A DNA stretch of 64,000 nucleotides. Origin: Metapseudomonas resinovorans DSM 21078. Its GTDB lineage: Bacteria > Pseudomonadota > Gammaproteobacteria > Pseudomonadales > Pseudomonadaceae. Below, one piece after another: positions 24,259 through 36,104 of this stretch. Each line of letters opens with the position of its first letter. Positions within the stretch are counted from its first letter, which is position 1. Location: assembly GCF_000423545.1 (NCBI RefSeq), contig NZ_AUIE01000034.1:23317-87316 (forward strand). The letters are read 5' to 3'. The position numbers and the translations under genes are program-made. Below the pieces are notes generated by a model. That model ran no database searches. It was not told the origin of the DNA and saw only the letters and a list, made by a program, of their open reading frames with translations.

Positions 24259-27177
24259 CTATTCACTGTCCAGATGCAGGGGCGAGATCACCTCTCCTGC
24301 CTGGTTGGGCTCCACCAGGCTGACGTCCAGCAGGAAGATGCGGTCGTCTGCGAGGCCACCGCGATCCACCAGGTAATCCTTGATGCTGGCGGCGCGAGCC
24401 TGGCCCAACTGGCGTAGCAGCAAATCGCTCTGGGCCCAGGAAACCAGCACGGCTTCGCGCAGTTTGGCGGCGCGCTGGTCGCTGTCCAGGTCCTTCCACT
24501 CGGCCGGCGGCTGCTGCTTCAGGCGGGTGCGGTAGATACCCTCCAGCATAGGCGCCTTCTCGTCGTCCGGGACCTCGATCTGGCTGGCCTCGGCCGGAAC
24601 CTTGTCGCCCCGGCGCTGGGCGATCTTGTAGTAGGTGCTCTGGAACTCCCGATTCAGGCGTTGCTCCGCCAGCAGGGGACCGTCGGCGGTCTTGGCGCTG
24701 GCGCCTTCCACCTCCAGGCGCAGGGTCGGACGTTTTTTCAACGCGTCAGCCAGGGTATCCAGCGACTTCTGTGCCTCGGCGTCCAGCTCGCTGCTGCCGG
24801 CCGGGAAGGGCACCTGGCCGAGGTCTTCGCTGCTGCCGCCGACCAGCCCGGCGACAAAGTTGAACGGCGCCTGCACGGCGCGCAGCACCAGGTTGCGCAG
24901 GGTCTGCCAGACGATGGGGGCGACGCTGAATTGCGGATCGTTGAGGTTACCGGCCACCGGAAGCGAGATGTCGATCTTGCCTTCGGTGTCCTTGAGCAGG
25001 GCCACGGCCAGGCGCACCGGCAGGTCGACTGCGTCGGGACTGGAGACCTGCTCACCGAGCTGCAGCTGTTCCAGCACCAGATGGTTTTCGGCTTTCAACT
25101 GGCCCTTCTCGATCTGGTAGTGCAGGTCCAGGTTCAACCTGCCCTTGCGGATGCGGTAGCCGGCGAACTTGCCGGAATAGGGCGTCAGGGTGGTCAGCTC
25201 GACACGCTTGAAGCTGGTGGCGATGTCCAGGCTGTCCAGCGGGTCGAAGGGGTTCAGGCTGCCCTTGATGGTCACGGGCGCATAGCGGTCTACCTTGCCG
25301 TTCACCGTTACCTTGGCGGGCTTGGGATTACGGTTGTCGAGGGTGCCGATTTCGCCATTGAGCTGCTGGATGGCGGTGGCGAAGTTCGGCGTCAGGCTGA
25401 AGTCGGCGAAGTTCGCCGAGCCGTCCTTGATGTCGATGCCACCGATACGAATACCCAGGGGCTTGCCGGCGGGTTCCGGTTTGGCAGGGGCGGTGGCTTG
25501 GACACCGGCTTCGGCGGGTTGCTTGATCACCAGGTCGCTGGCGTTGGTGGTCAGGTCTTCGTTGATGATGAAGCGCGCGTAGGGCTGGTTCAGGCTCACC
25601 TTGTCGATGTTCAGGCTGTCGCCATGCTGGTAGTTGAGGCCATCCACCAGCAGCTGCTGCCATCTGACGAAATCACGTTCCTTGATCGTGTCCAGGGTAT
25701 GCAGCTGGTTGACCAGCGCTCGGCCGGTGATGCCCAGGGCCAGAGGTTCGGTGCTCTTGAGGTCTACGTTGAGGTCGCTGTCGAGCATGCCGCTGCGCAG
25801 TTCCAGGCGCACGAAGGGACTGAGGTAGGCCTGTGCGACCCGCAAGTCGACGTCGCGGGTCTGCACCTGCAGCTTGGCAGTGGTCGGCTTGAGCTGGACC
25901 TGGCCAACCGCCTGCACCTTGCCCTGCTTGCCGAGTCCGGTGTCGAGGCTAAGGTTGAAGGGTGTTTCGCCGCGGCTGTCGAAGTCCTTGAGGTCGAGGT
26001 TCAACGGGCCGAGTTCCAGTTGTACCGGGTCCTTGGGTACCCGGTCGGCCAAGTGGACCTTGTAGCCGCGAAGCTGAGTCTCACGCAATTTCACCACCCA
26101 GGGCTTGCCGGGTTCGTCCGTGGACTCGGCCTGGTCAGGTGCGGGCTTTTCTTCGGCCTTGGGCGCGAGCTTGGCCTCGCTGGCGAAGAGCTTCTGCCAA
26201 TCGAGCTGGCCGTCCGATTCCCGGGCAGCCCAGGTCTCCAGATTCTGGCTGTGGATCTTGCCGATCAGCACTTCCTGCTTGACCAGGTCCAGGGAGCTGT
26301 CGCTGACCTCCAGTACTTCCAGGTTGACCAGCGGGCGGTTGTCCGGTGCCTTGATGGCGAAGGGCGCGACCTTGATCCAGATCTTGTCCAGATTCAGCTG
26401 GGTGCCCTCGGTCAGGCTCAGCCTGTAGTCGGTGGACAGGCTCATGACGCCTTCCTGCAGGACCAGGGGCACGGCGTCGCGAACATAGGGCCAGAAGGCC
26501 TTCATCTTCCCGTCAGTGATCTTCAGCTGGCCGCTGGAGGTGAATGGCACCAGGCTGATCTGGCCTTGCCAGTCGACACGACCGCCGTAGGGACCGGTGG
26601 CCACCAGCGACATCTCGGCGTTGTCGTCGGGCAGGGTACTGAGGTTGTGCAGCTCAAGGTTGAGGGAGTCGTAGACGAATTCGATCGGCTCGCTCGGGCG
26701 CTGGTCTTCGAAGTGCAGGCCGCCTTCGCTCAGCTCGATGCGGTCGATACGCAGCGGAAAGGGATCGCCCGCGGGTTCCTCTGGCTTGGGTTCGCTGGGC
26801 GGCAGCTTGAACAGCTGGGCCAGGTTGAGCGTCCCATCCTTGGCAAACAGCACCTCGGTTTTGGACTTGTCCAGCTCCACATCCGCCAGGTGCAGGGCGT
26901 TGGACCAGAGGCTGTCCAGCTGCAGGTTGGCGTAGAGGCGCTCGAAGCCGAGATGCTCGGTCTTGTCGTCGCCGATGTGCAGGCCCCAGAGCGTCAGCTC
27001 CAGGCTGAAGGGGTTGAGCTGGATGCGCTCCAGCCGCGCGGGGACGGTGGCGTACTGGGCCAGTTGCTGGTTGGCCACCCGCAGGGCGATCCCCGGGATG
27101 ATCAGAAAACCAAGCAGACTGTAGAGGGCTACGACGATCAGCAGGGCGCAGGCGGCCCGTTTCAATCCTTTGTACAT
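24259..27177 (-). CDS. Large AsmA-like DUF748 envelope protein with C-terminal OmpA-like segment
   Basis: A 972-aa protein. An N-terminal membrane helix (about 8-30, ALLIVVALYSLLGFLIIPGI) is followed by long beta-rich repeats typical of AsmA/DUF748 proteins (VPARLERIQLNPFSLELTLW near residue 46; further DUF748 sequence around 520-760), suggesting a periplasmic beta-taco structure. Near residue 800 a stretch (LGQVPFPAGSSELDAEAQ, SLDTLADALKKRP) resembles an OmpA-type peptidoglycan-associated motif. AsmA-like proteins are implicated in lipid traffic to the outer membrane; that role here is inference. It heads a run of minus-strand envelope genes (three DUF2845 and the rhomboid). Confidence 0.88.
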   Translation of the reverse strand: MYKGLKRAACALLIVVALYSLLGFLIIPGIALRVANQQLAQYATVPARLERIQLNPFSLELTLWGLHIGDDKTEHLGFERLYANLQLDSLWSNALHLADVELDKSKTEVLFAKDGTLNLAQLFKLPPSEPKPEEPAGDPFPLRIDRIELSEGGLHFEDQRPSEPIEFVYDSLNLELHNLSTLPDDNAEMSLVATGPYGGRVDWQGQISLVPFTSSGQLKITDGKMKAFWPYVRDAVPLVLQEGVMSLSTDYRLSLTEGTQLNLDKIWIKVAPFAIKAPDNRPLVNLEVLEVSDSSLDLVKQEVLIGKIHSQNLETWAARESDGQLDWQKLFASEAKLAPKAEEKPAPDQAESTDEPGKPWVVKLRETQLRGYKVHLADRVPKDPVQLELGPLNLDLKDFDSRGETPFNLSLDTGLGKQGKVQAVGQVQLKPTTAKLQVQTRDVDLRVAQAYLSPFVRLELRSGMLDSDLNVDLKSTEPLALGITGRALVNQLHTLDTIKERDFVRWQQLLVDGLNYQHGDSLNIDKVSLNQPYARFIINEDLTTNASDLVIKQPAEAGVQATAPAKPEPAGKPLGIRIGGIDIKDGSANFADFSLTPNFATAIQQLNGEIGTLDNRNPKPAKVTVNGKVDRYAPVTIKGSLNPFDPLDSLDIATSFKRVELTTLTPYSGKFAGYRIRKGRLNLDLHYQIEKGQLKAENHLVLEQLQLGEQVSSPDAVDLPVRLAVALLKDTEGKIDISLPVAGNLNDPQFSVAPIVWQTLRNLVLRAVQAPFNFVAGLVGGSSEDLGQVPFPAGSSELDAEAQKSLDTLADALKKRPTLRLEVEGASAKTADGPLLAEQRLNREFQSTYYKIAQRRGDKVPAEASQIEVPDDEKAPMLEGIYRTRLKQQPPAEWKDLDSDQRAAKLREAVLVSWAQSDLLLRQLGQARAASIKDYLVDRGGLADDRIFLLDVSLVEPNQAGEVISPLHLDSE

Positions 27178-27268
27178 GAGGCGTCAACTATCCCGGCAAA
27201 GAGTGCGTTGGATTATGGCACGGCCTCAGGGTTCCGCCTGACGGTTGGCTCTCGTTGTCGCATGGCCT

Positions 27269-28288
27269 TCAGAGTTGAAGAACCAGGGTCTTGAGCGGTG
27301 GGCGCCCATCGCTTGAGGGGAAGTCGGAAGCGGGCGCCAACTGCTGGCAATCGCGTACGGGTCGACCCAGTTTGCTGGCACAGCGCAGCACTTGCTCGCG
27401 CCAGTCCTCCATGGCCACCCTTGCCAGGTTGTTGCTGCACACCAGCACGCCATTCTCGGCGGTCGCCAGCAGGGCAGGCTTGAGCAGGCTCTGGTAGTCG
27501 CGTAGCAGGTCCACGGTACCGAAGGCGCTCTTGGCCCAGGCCGGCGGATCGAGGAACACCAGGTCGAACTGGCGCTGTTCCAGGCGTATGTAGCTGGGCA
27601 GGCGCTGGCCGTGGCGGCGGGCGATGGGCTGCCCGGCCAACTGGCGGATGGCGGGGAAGTAATCGGACTGGATGAAGTGCATGGGCGCCAGCTCCGGGTT
27701 CAGCGCACCATTCTCGCGGCCGACGGCCAGGTTGCCCTCGGCAAAGTCCAGGTTCCAGACCTCGCTGGCGCCACCGGCGGCCGCACACAGGCCGACGCCA
27801 CAGGTGTAGGCGAAGAGGTTGAGTACTGATTTTCCGGCGCTGTTGTCCTTGACCCAGCCTCGGGCGTTGCGCAGGTCGAGGAACAGCAGCGGGTCCTGGC
27901 CGGGATGGCGGCCGCGTACCCGGTAGTTCAGGCCCCATTCGCGACCCACCAGGTCTTCTAGGGCTGCGGCGTCAGCCTGGTACACCGGGTCCCGGCGGTC
28001 GACACGCGAATTACCTTGGGAGCGGTCGTTGTAGACCAGCATCAGTTTCTCGCCGAGGAACGCGTCCACCGTGGCGGCCAGTGCCAGCAGGGGCTCGCGT
28101 TCCAGTGGCTGGTGGAAGCTCTGCACCATCAGCTGCGGGCCGTAGCGGTCGACGGTCAAGCCGGGGGCGCCTTCCTGGCTGCCATGGAACAGCCGGTAGC
28201 AATCGGTGCCTTGGGCATGGAGTTCGGCCAGCAGCGGCTGACGGGCGTCGAGGGCGGCGCGCAGCGCCTGGGAGAGAGCAGAGGACAT
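27269..28288 (-). CDS. Class I SAM-dependent methyltransferase, RlmI-like
   Basis: A 339-aa protein. The N-terminal part (about 30-110) has YRLFHGSQEGAPGLTVDRYG, typical of the RlmI/RlmK group of rRNA methyltransferases. The Rossmann domain shows GKSVLNLFAYTCGVGLCAA (SAM-binding motif I, about 150-170), a VWNLDFAEGNL acidic loop and the catalytic LDPPAWAKS motif (about 250). A full PUA domain at the N-terminus is not obvious. It probably methylates rRNA cytosine, but the site cannot be read from sequence. It lies downstream of the MpaB-family gene. Confidence 0.85.
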   Translation of the reverse strand: MSSALSQALRAALDARQPLLAELHAQGTDCYRLFHGSQEGAPGLTVDRYGPQLMVQSFHQPLEREPLLALAATVDAFLGEKLMLVYNDRSQGNSRVDRRDPVYQADAAALEDLVGREWGLNYRVRGRHPGQDPLLFLDLRNARGWVKDNSAGKSVLNLFAYTCGVGLCAAAGGASEVWNLDFAEGNLAVGRENGALNPELAPMHFIQSDYFPAIRQLAGQPIARRHGQRLPSYIRLEQRQFDLVFLDPPAWAKSAFGTVDLLRDYQSLLKPALLATAENGVLVCSNNLARVAMEDWREQVLRCASKLGRPVRDCQQLAPASDFPSSDGRPPLKTLVLQL

Positions 28289-28383
28289 GCGCGGCGTCTC
28301 GCAAAAAGGGGCGCGCAGTTTAACAAAGCGAGTCTGTCGTGGCGCGGTGCCGGTCGACGACGGATCGTCGCCCGGTCCACCGC

Positions 28384-29259
28384 TCAGCGGGGCGGCAGCC
28401 CCATGCGGCGGCGCGCGCGATGGACGGCACCATTGCGCATGGCCCAGCGCAGCAGCGGTGCCACCTGCCAGACCAGATCGCGTACCACGCGCCGCTGCCA
28501 GGGGCGCTGGTGCAGGCCGAGCATGGCGCTGGCCCAGTCCGGCAGCAGGTCGATTCCCGCCTGCATCATCAGGACGCCGAACGGCTTGGCCATGGCGCTG
28601 GGTGCCGGGGCACCGAGAAGGAGGCGCACGACCTCCAGGCTGCGCTCGTCGCAGAGTAACTGTGGACGCATGGCGTCCAGGTAGTCCGCTACTTCCTGGC
28701 GGGACTTCGGTACGTCTTCGGCGCCCAGGCGCTCGGCGACGAGGGCGATTTCGGCGTAGTAGCGGTCCTGGTCTTCGCCGGAGAGGTGTGGGTTGAGGTA
28801 GCGCAGATGAGCCTTGAGAAAGCTGCTGACCTCGGCCACGTGGACCCAGGTCAGCAGGGCCGGGTCGCTGGCGGCGTAGGGCCGGCCGTCAGGGGTGGTG
28901 CCGACCACCTGCAAGTGGATGGTGCGCACCTTGTCAATCAGCCAGTCGGCATCCTTGACCGTGCCAAAGGTGGTGCCGGAGATGAATTGGCCGGTGCGGC
29001 GCAGGCGACCGAGCATGTCCTCGCGAAAATTGGAGTGGTCCCAGACACCGGAGAGCGCCAAGGGATGCAGCATCTGCAGGAGCAGCGCGCTGATGCCGCC
29101 GATCATCATCGAGGTGAAGTCGCCATGGACTTTCCAGGTCACCGAGTCCGGGCCGAACAGGCCGGGGTCGCCCTTGGGGTTCTCGAAGTCGAGCTGGCCG
29201 AGGGCGAGGCCGGTGAGGCCGATGATCTGGCTTTCGATACGGCGGCGAATGAATTCCAT
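28384..29259 (-). CDS. Oxygenase MpaB family (DUF2236) protein
   Basis: A 291-aa protein with the DUF2236/MpaB-type pattern: VTWKVHGDFTSMMIGGISAL and LLLQMLHPLALSGVWDHS near the N-terminus, RTGQFISGTTFG, then LTWVHVAEVSSFL. Conserved histidines in MLHP and WVHV fit the haem-binding site known in related latex-clearing and MpaB oxygenases. The ATG at 29259 is the first start next to family homology; the frame is open 73 codons upstream without resemblance. Substrate unknown. Confidence 0.85.
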   Translation of the reverse strand: MEFIRRRIESQIIGLTGLALGQLDFENPKGDPGLFGPDSVTWKVHGDFTSMMIGGISALLLQMLHPLALSGVWDHSNFREDMLGRLRRTGQFISGTTFGTVKDADWLIDKVRTIHLQVVGTTPDGRPYAASDPALLTWVHVAEVSSFLKAHLRYLNPHLSGEDQDRYYAEIALVAERLGAEDVPKSRQEVADYLDAMRPQLLCDERSLEVVRLLLGAPAPSAMAKPFGVLMMQAGIDLLPDWASAMLGLHQRPWQRRVVRDLVWQVAPLLRWAMRNGAVHRARRRMGLPPR

Positions 29260-29282
29260 GGGCGAAGCGTTTCCAAGCGAAA

Positions 29283-29311
29283 GGCGCCAGCCCCCTGAGG
29301 GAGCTGGCGCC
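29283..29311 (-). terminator. Hairpin downstream of acs
   Basis: GGCGCCAGC (29283-29291) pairs with GCTGGCGCC (29303-29311), just after the acs stop. No strong T run follows on the minus strand, so it may protect the 3' end rather than terminate alone. Confidence 0.55.
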
Positions 29312-29321
29312 ATGGCGGGTC

Positions 29322-31259
<1,938 letters not shown>

Positions 31260-31266
31260 GGCGGGG

Positions 31267-31282
31267 TCCTTGTTGTTGTTAA
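31267..31282 (-). promoter_or_regulatory. Hfq/Crc (CA-motif) site overlapping the acs ribosome binding site
   Basis: On the minus strand the leader reads TTAACAACAACAAGGA just before the ATG. This matches the AANAANAA catabolite-activity motif and overlaps the Shine-Dalgarno AAGGA. In pseudomonads Hfq with Crc binds such motifs to block translation of less-favoured carbon-source genes, and acetyl-CoA synthetase is a known type of target. Confidence 0.75.
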
Positions 31283-31528
31283 GCCGAGATGGCGACAAGG
31301 GTGCATCCAAGCCGTCACCGGGTTCAAGGGTTGTCCACTGAGTTTTGAACCCAAGGTCCGCTGGATCGTTCAGCGCTGCGGATACTCGAGCTGGGTGGCT
31401 CCTCTGGCGGCCTTGCTGGCGGCGAAGGCGGTGAGAACAGGGGCGTCGCTGTGTTGCAGGGCGGAAAAGAACCGGTTCGGTAGTGCGATAACCCGTGCCC
31501 GACGTTCGCTCCGGAGATGGGGCTAACG

Positions 31529-31569
31529 CCTTGGGCCTACCGACAGCGGTTCTGTCGGTAGGCCCAAGG
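31529..31569. repeat. Perfect 18-bp inverted repeat, REP-like
   Basis: The arm CCTTGGGCCTACCGACAG (31529-31546) is followed by a CGGTT loop and its exact complement (31552-31569). There is no T run on either side, so it is not a plain terminator. It resembles Pseudomonas extragenic palindromes; copy number elsewhere is unknown. Confidence 0.75.
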
Positions 31570-31645
31570 GTTGGGGCCTACCTGCGGTCCAGTCAGGGAA
31601 TGAATTCGCCCCCACAGTCCCCTGGATGCGCCCGTGGGGTGACGA

Positions 31646-33310
31646 TCAGCCGCGATGGCGCGCGCGGAAGAAGTCGATCAGACCCTGGGTAGAGCCGTCT
31701 TCGGCTTGGGCTTCGTCCTGGCCCGTGAGGCGCGAATAGACGGCCTTGCCGAGTTCCTTGCCCAGCTCCACGCCCCATTGGTCGAAGGCGTTGACGCCCC
31801 AGAGCACGCTCTGCACGTAGACCTTGTGCTCGTACATGGCGATCAGTGCACCCAGGCGGCGCGGGCTGATGCGTTCCACCACCAGGGTGTTGCTCGGGCG
31901 GTTGCCGGGCACCACCTTGTGCGGCGCCAGGCGCTGCACTTCGTCCTCCGGCAGGCCCTTGGCGCGCAGTTCGGCTTCGGCCTCGTCGCGAGACTTGCCG
32001 AGCATCAGGGCCTGGCTTTGAGACAGGCAGTTGGCGAACAGCCACTGATGGTGGTCAGCCACCGGGTTGTAGCTGGACACGGGGACGATGAAGTCCGCCG
32101 GGATCAGTTGGGTGCCCTGGTGCAGCAACTGGTGATAGGCGTGCTGGCCGTTGCAGCCGACTCCGCCCCAGATCACCGGACCAGTGCCGGCGGTCACCGG
32201 AGTACCGTCCTGGCGCACGCTCTTGCCGTTGGATTCCATGTCCAGCTGTTGCAGGTGATCGGTGAAGTTACGCAGGTAATAGTCGTACGGCAGGATCGCG
32301 TGGCTGTGCGCGCCCCAGAAGTCGCCGTACCAGACACCGAGCAAGCCGAGGATGACCGGGATGTTGCGGTCGAAGGGCGTGCTCTGGAAGTGCTGGTCCA
32401 TGCTGTAGGCGCCGGACAGCAGCTCCTTGAAGTTGGAGATGCCAATGGACATGGCAATCGGCAGGCCGATCGCGGACCAGAGCGAGTAGCGACCGCCGAC
32501 CCAATCCCACATGGGGAAGATGTTCTCTTCGCGAATACCAAAGGCGATAGCCGCTTCCTTGTTACTGGATACGGCGATGAAGTGCCGGTACAGCTCTTCC
32601 TCGCTGCCGCCCTGGGCCAGGTACCAGGCGCGGGCGGCCTGGGCGTTCTTCAGGGTTTCCAGGGTGCCGAAAGACTTGCTGGAAACAATGAAGAGGGTGG
32701 TTTCGGCGTTCAGGCGGCAGGCCAGTTCGCGGAACTCGCTGCCATCGATGTTGGCCAGGTAGTGGCAACGCACGCCCTTCTGGGCGAAGGGCAGCAGCGC
32801 TTCGGAAACCAGTTGCGGGCCGAGGAAGGAACCGCCGATACCGATGTTCACCACGTCGGTGATGGGCCTCTCGGTGTAGCCGCGCCACAGGCCGTTATGC
32901 ACGTAGCCCACCAGTTCGGTCATCTGGTGCAGGACGCGGTGCACTTCGGGCATCACGTCGATGCCGTCGACCCGCACCTTGTCGCCGATAGGGCGGCGCA
33001 GGGCGGTGTGCAGCACCGGGCGGCGCTCGGAGGCATTGATCACGTCGCCGCGGAACATGGCCTTGATGGCATCGCCGAGCCGGGCTTCGTCCGCCAGCTT
33101 GACCAGCAGGTCCAGGGTGTCGGCACGGATCAGGTTCTTCGAAAAGTCCAGCAGCAGGCCACAGGCGCTGTGGCTGAATTGCTTGAAGCGCTCGGGGTCT
33201 TCGGCGAAGGCCTGGCGCAGGCTGAAGCCGGCAAGTTCCTGGCGATGCTGGTGGAGCGCAGCCCAGCTGGGCAATTGGGTGACATCGAGCGGCGTCAGGT
33301 GGTGGTCCAT
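31646..33310 (-). CDS. pgi: Glucose-6-phosphate isomerase
   Basis: Interconverts glucose-6-phosphate and fructose-6-phosphate. The 554-aa protein has [48 protein letters not shown] and the C-terminal family signature around [17 protein letters not shown], plus [13 protein letters not shown]. The ATG at 33310 ([10 protein letters not shown]) is the first start adjoining family homology; an upstream in-frame extension of 63 codons crosses the panD terminator and is rejected. It is downstream of the pan genes. Confidence 0.97.
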   Translation of the reverse strand: MDHHLTPLDVTQLPSWAALHQHRQELAGFSLRQAFAEDPERFKQFSHSACGLLLDFSKNLIRADTLDLLVKLADEARLGDAIKAMFRGDVINASERRPVLHTALRRPIGDKVRVDGIDVMPEVHRVLHQMTELVGYVHNGLWRGYTERPITDVVNIGIGGSFLGPQLVSEALLPFAQKGVRCHYLANIDGSEFRELACRLNAETTLFIVSSKSFGTLETLKNAQAARAWYLAQGGSEEELYRHFIAVSSNKEAAIAFGIREENIFPMWDWVGGRYSLWSAIGLPIAMSIGISNFKELLSGAYSMDQHFQSTPFDRNIPVILGLLGVWYGDFWGAHSHAILPYDYYLRNFTDHLQQLDMESNGKSVRQDGTPVTAGTGPVIWGGVGCNGQHAYHQLLHQGTQLIPADFIVPVSSYNPVADHHQWLFANCLSQSQALMLGKSRDEAEAELRAKGLPEDEVQRLAPHKVVPGNRPSNTLVVERISPRRLGALIAMYEHKVYVQSVLWGVNAFDQWGVELGKELGKAVYSRLTGQDEAQAEDGSTQGLIDFFRARHRG

Positions 33311-33333
33311 GGCGTACCTGTGTGCGACGTATG

Positions 33334-33358
33334 AAAAAGCCCGGAAAGGTCCGGGCTT
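33334..33358 (-). terminator. Intrinsic terminator of panD
   Basis: On the minus strand AAGCCCGGA (33358-33350), a four-base loop, TCCGGGCTT (33345-33337), then a T run. It lies between panD and pgi. Confidence 0.85.
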
Positions 33359-33380
33359 CGGGTCATGCAGCTGTCCGGTC

Positions 33381-33761
33381 TCAGGCGACCTGTACCGGAA
33401 TCGCGTTGCTGGTGTGGCTGAGTTCGTTGCCCGGAGCCATGTACAGCATACGCGGTTTGAAATTGGCCAGTTCGGCCTCGCTGTAGTGGGCGTAGGCACA
33501 GATGATCACGCGATCACCTACTTTGGCCTTGTGCGCCGCGGCACCGTTCACCGAGATCATCCGGGAACCGTTTTCAGCGCGAATGGCGTAGGTGGTGAAA
33601 CGCTCACCGTTGTCGACGTTGTAGATCTGGATCTGCTCGTATTCGCGGATACCGGAGAGGTCGAGCCATTCACCATCGATGGCGCAGGAACCTTCGTAAT
33701 CGAGCACGGCGTGGGTGACTTCGGCGCGGTGCAGTTTGGCCTTGAGCATGATGGCGTGCAT
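33381..33761 (-). CDS. panD: Aspartate 1-decarboxylase proenzyme
   Basis: Pyruvoyl enzyme making beta-alanine for pantothenate. The 126-aa protein is full length. Self-cleavage occurs between Gly24 and Ser25 in DYEGSCAID; other conserved parts are [31 protein letters not shown] and [11 protein letters not shown]. It is third in the panB-panC-panD run on the minus strand, 80 bp after panC. Confidence 0.97.
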   Translation of the reverse strand: MHAIMLKAKLHRAEVTHAVLDYEGSCAIDGEWLDLSGIREYEQIQIYNVDNGERFTTYAIRAENGSRMISVNGAAAHKAKVGDRVIICAYAHYSEAELANFKPRMLYMAPGNELSHTSNAIPVQVA

Positions 33762-33841
33762 GGCATTTTCTCGTCGTGGCGCGGGCGGCGGCTGAGTTTG
33801 CCCGAACCCCGGAGGGGGTTCAAGGCTGCGGCGGGAGTTGG

Positions 33842-34702
33842 TCAGGCTTGCGCTTCGAGGGTGAAGGCAAGGTTGTCGATCAGGCGGGTGTTACCCATGT
33901 AGGCGGCACCGAGGATCACCAGTTGCTGGTCCTGGCTGCCTGCGGGGCGCAGGTTCAGAGCCTCGCGGACTTCCAGGTAATCAGGGCGGAATCCAGCCTT
34001 GGCCAGTTCGGCCTGGCCTTCCTGTTCCAGCGCGGCGAAGTCGCGGCGGCCCGCGCGAATGGCCGAGGCCAATTGCTGCAGGGTGCGGTACAGGGCAGGT
34101 GCGGCGGCGCGCTGGGCGTCGTCCAGGTAACCGTTGCGCGATGACAATGCGAGGCCATCGTCAGCGCGAACCGTGGGCTCGCCGATGATCTGGATCGGCA
34201 TATTCAAGTCTCGCGCCAGCTTGCGGATCACCGCCAGCTGCTGGAAGTCTTTCTCGCCGAATACTGCGAGGTCGGGCTGGACCATGTTGAACAGCTTGCT
34301 GACCACAGTGGCAACGCCTTCGAAATGGCCAGGGCGGCTACCGCCACAAAGACCCTCGGATACCAATGGGACGTTGACGCGGGTCTGGCCTTCCATGCCG
34401 TCCGGGTACATTTCTTCCACGTCCGGGTGGAACAGTAACTGGCAGCCCGCGGCGACCAGTTGCTCCTGGTCGGCCACCAGGGTGCGTGGATATTTGGCCA
34501 GGTCTTCGCTGGGCCCGAACTGCAGCGGGTTTACGAAGATGCTGGCGACCACGAAATCGGCGCGTTGGCTGGCTTTTTCCACCAGGGCGATGTGCCCGGC
34601 ATGGAGGTTGCCCATGGTCGGCACGAAACCGATGCGCTTGCCTTCGCTACGCGCACGGGCGACGGCGGCACGCAGTTCGCGGACGGTTTTAACGGTGATC
34701 AT
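33842..34702 (-). CDS. panC: Pantothenate synthetase
   Basis: Joins pantoate and beta-alanine using ATP. The 286-aa protein shows [16 protein letters not shown] (with the HxGH nucleotide motif), [31 protein letters not shown] and [12 protein letters not shown] (KMSKS-like). The start ATG overlaps the panB stop by four bases (ATGA), so translation is coupled. Confidence 0.97.
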   Translation of the reverse strand: MITVKTVRELRAAVARARSEGKRIGFVPTMGNLHAGHIALVEKASQRADFVVASIFVNPLQFGPSEDLAKYPRTLVADQEQLVAAGCQLLFHPDVEEMYPDGMEGQTRVNVPLVSEGLCGGSRPGHFEGVATVVSKLFNMVQPDLAVFGEKDFQQLAVIRKLARDLNMPIQIIGEPTVRADDGLALSSRNGYLDDAQRAAAPALYRTLQQLASAIRAGRRDFAALEQEGQAELAKAGFRPDYLEVREALNLRPAGSQDQQLVILGAAYMGNTRLIDNLAFTLEAQA

Positions 34703-35499
34703 GCGGAGAATCCGTGTTCGGCGGCAGGGAAGGTAACGTCCTTGACGGCTTGTACGTAGGCAGCCAGGGCAGCCTGGATGCTGGCCTGGCCTTCCATGAA
34801 GTTCTTCACGAACTTGGGCGCGCGGCCGGTGAGGGAGAGTCCCAGCATGTCGTGCAGGACCAGCACCTGGCCATCGGTGGCGCTGCCGGCGCCGATGCCG
34901 ATCACCGGGATTTTCACCGACTGGGTGATTTCGGCGGCCAGCTCACTGGGGACGCACTCCAGCAGCAGCATGGCGGCGCCGGCCTGCTCGAGGGCCATGG
35001 CGTCGGCGCGCAGCTGGCGCGCCTGGGCTTCCTGTCGGCCCTGGACCTTATAGCCGCCGAGGATGTTCACGGCTTGCGGAGTCAGGCCCAGATGGGCGCA
35101 GACCGGGACGCCGCGCTCGGCGAGCAGACGGATGGGCTCGGCCAGCCAGGCGGCACCTTCCAGCTTGACCATGTGCGCACCGGCCTGCATCAGGGCGGCG
35201 CAATTGACGAAGGTCTGTTCGAGGTTGGCATATGCCATGAACGGCAGGTCGCTGATGATCAGCGCGCCCTGGTTGCCGCGCTTCACGGCAGCGGTGTGGT
35301 AGACCATGTCGGTCACACTGACCGGCAGGGTGCTGTCATGGCCTTGCAGGACCATGCCAAGGGAGTCGCCCACCAGCAGCACATCCACGCCGGACTGGCA
35401 GGCAGCCTGGGCAAAGGTGGCGTCGTAGGCTGTCAGCATGGCGATCTTCTCGCCTTTCAGCTTGAGCTCTTGCAGGGTGGTCAGGGTCACATCAGGCAT
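34699..35499 (-). CDS. panB: 3-methyl-2-oxobutanoate hydroxymethyltransferase
   Basis: First committed step to pantoate: adds a hydroxymethyl group to ketoisovalerate. The 266-aa protein has [39 protein letters not shown], the metal-binding acidic residues, and [24 protein letters not shown]. The ATG at 35499 ([10 protein letters not shown]) is chosen; an in-frame start 12 codons upstream is possible. It is the first pan gene, 102 bp downstream of folK. Confidence 0.96.
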   Translation of the reverse strand: MPDVTLTTLQELKLKGEKIAMLTAYDATFAQAACQSGVDVLLVGDSLGMVLQGHDSTLPVSVTDMVYHTAAVKRGNQGALIISDLPFMAYANLEQTFVNCAALMQAGAHMVKLEGAAWLAEPIRLLAERGVPVCAHLGLTPQAVNILGGYKVQGRQEAQARQLRADAMALEQAGAAMLLLECVPSELAAEITQSVKIPVIGIGAGSATDGQVLVLHDMLGLSLTGRAPKFVKNFMEGQASIQAALAAYVQAVKDVTFPAAEHGFSA

Positions 35500-35601
35500 G
35501 AAAACGTCCTCATCGGCGCCGTTTTGCACCGGCACGGGGCAACGGGACGCTTATAGTCCCGATGGGGGGGCATGAAGTCAATTGCAGGTGTTACCGACCT
35601 G

Positions 35602-36102
35602 TTACGGCGTTACCGCCAAGTCGGAAAGGCGCTCGAGGCCTTCGAAGGCACAGGCGTCCAGCAGGGCCTGCAGCGGGCGCCCATCGGGCAATTGCAGGTC
35701 GCCGGCGATCTCTGCCAGGGGATAGAGCACAAAGGCGCGGGCGTGCATGTGGTAATGCGGAACCTGCAGCCTGGGCTCATCGATCCGGCGTTGGCCGAAC
35801 AACAGGATATCCAGGTCCAGGGTCCGCGGACCCCAGCGCTCATCCTTGCGCACACGGCCCTGGGCGAGCTCGATGCGCTGCAGGGCGTCCAGCAGGTCCA
35901 GGGGCGTCAGGTCGGTATCCAGGGCGGCCACGGCGTTGACGTAGCGGGGTTGGTCCGGCGGGCCGAGAGGGTCGCTGGCGTAGAGCGAGGATACCGATGC
36001 GAGGCGGGTCCGGGGCAGTTCGCCCATCGCCGCGAGCGCTCCGCGTAGCTGGGTAACAGGCTCGGCAAGGTTACTCCCGAGACCGATGTACACGCGTTCC
36101 AT
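35602..36102 (-). CDS. folK: HPPK, 6-hydroxymethyl-7,8-dihydropterin pyrophosphokinase
   Basis: Pyrophosphorylates hydroxymethyldihydropterin, producing the substrate of FolP. The 166-aa protein shows VYIGLGSNLAEP, the loop around SLYASDPLGPPDQPRYVNAV and the signature RWGPRTLDLDILLFG. The ATG at 36102 lies two bases beyond the pcnB stop; a TTG two codons upstream overlaps pcnB. The pcnB-folK-panB order is conserved in pseudomonads. Confidence 0.96.
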   Translation of the reverse strand: MERVYIGLGSNLAEPVTQLRGALAAMGELPRTRLASVSSLYASDPLGPPDQPRYVNAVAALDTDLTPLDLLDALQRIELAQGRVRKDERWGPRTLDLDILLFGQRRIDEPRLQVPHYHMHARAFVLYPLAEIAGDLQLPDGRPLQALLDACAFEGLERLSDLAVTP

Positions 36103-36104
36103 GA

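Larger units (their letters stand above)
31260..31645. other. Intergenic region between pgi and acs
   Basis: 386 bases without a supported gene. It holds the acs leader with its CA motif, a perfect 18-bp inverted repeat at 31529-31569 and, just after it, a partial copy of the arm (TTGGGGCCTACCTG, 31571-31584). No confident promoter for acs was identified by eye. The 31222-31526 region contains only shadow frames. Confidence 0.6.

Noticed and set aside
24661..27294. 877-aa plus-strand open frame opposite the AsmA-like gene
   Set aside because: The minus frame has a signal anchor and family sequence; the plus frame is Val/Gly/Gln-rich without motifs.
31655..33334. 559-aa frame opposite pgi
   Set aside because: Antisense shadow of a clear glucose-6-phosphate isomerase.
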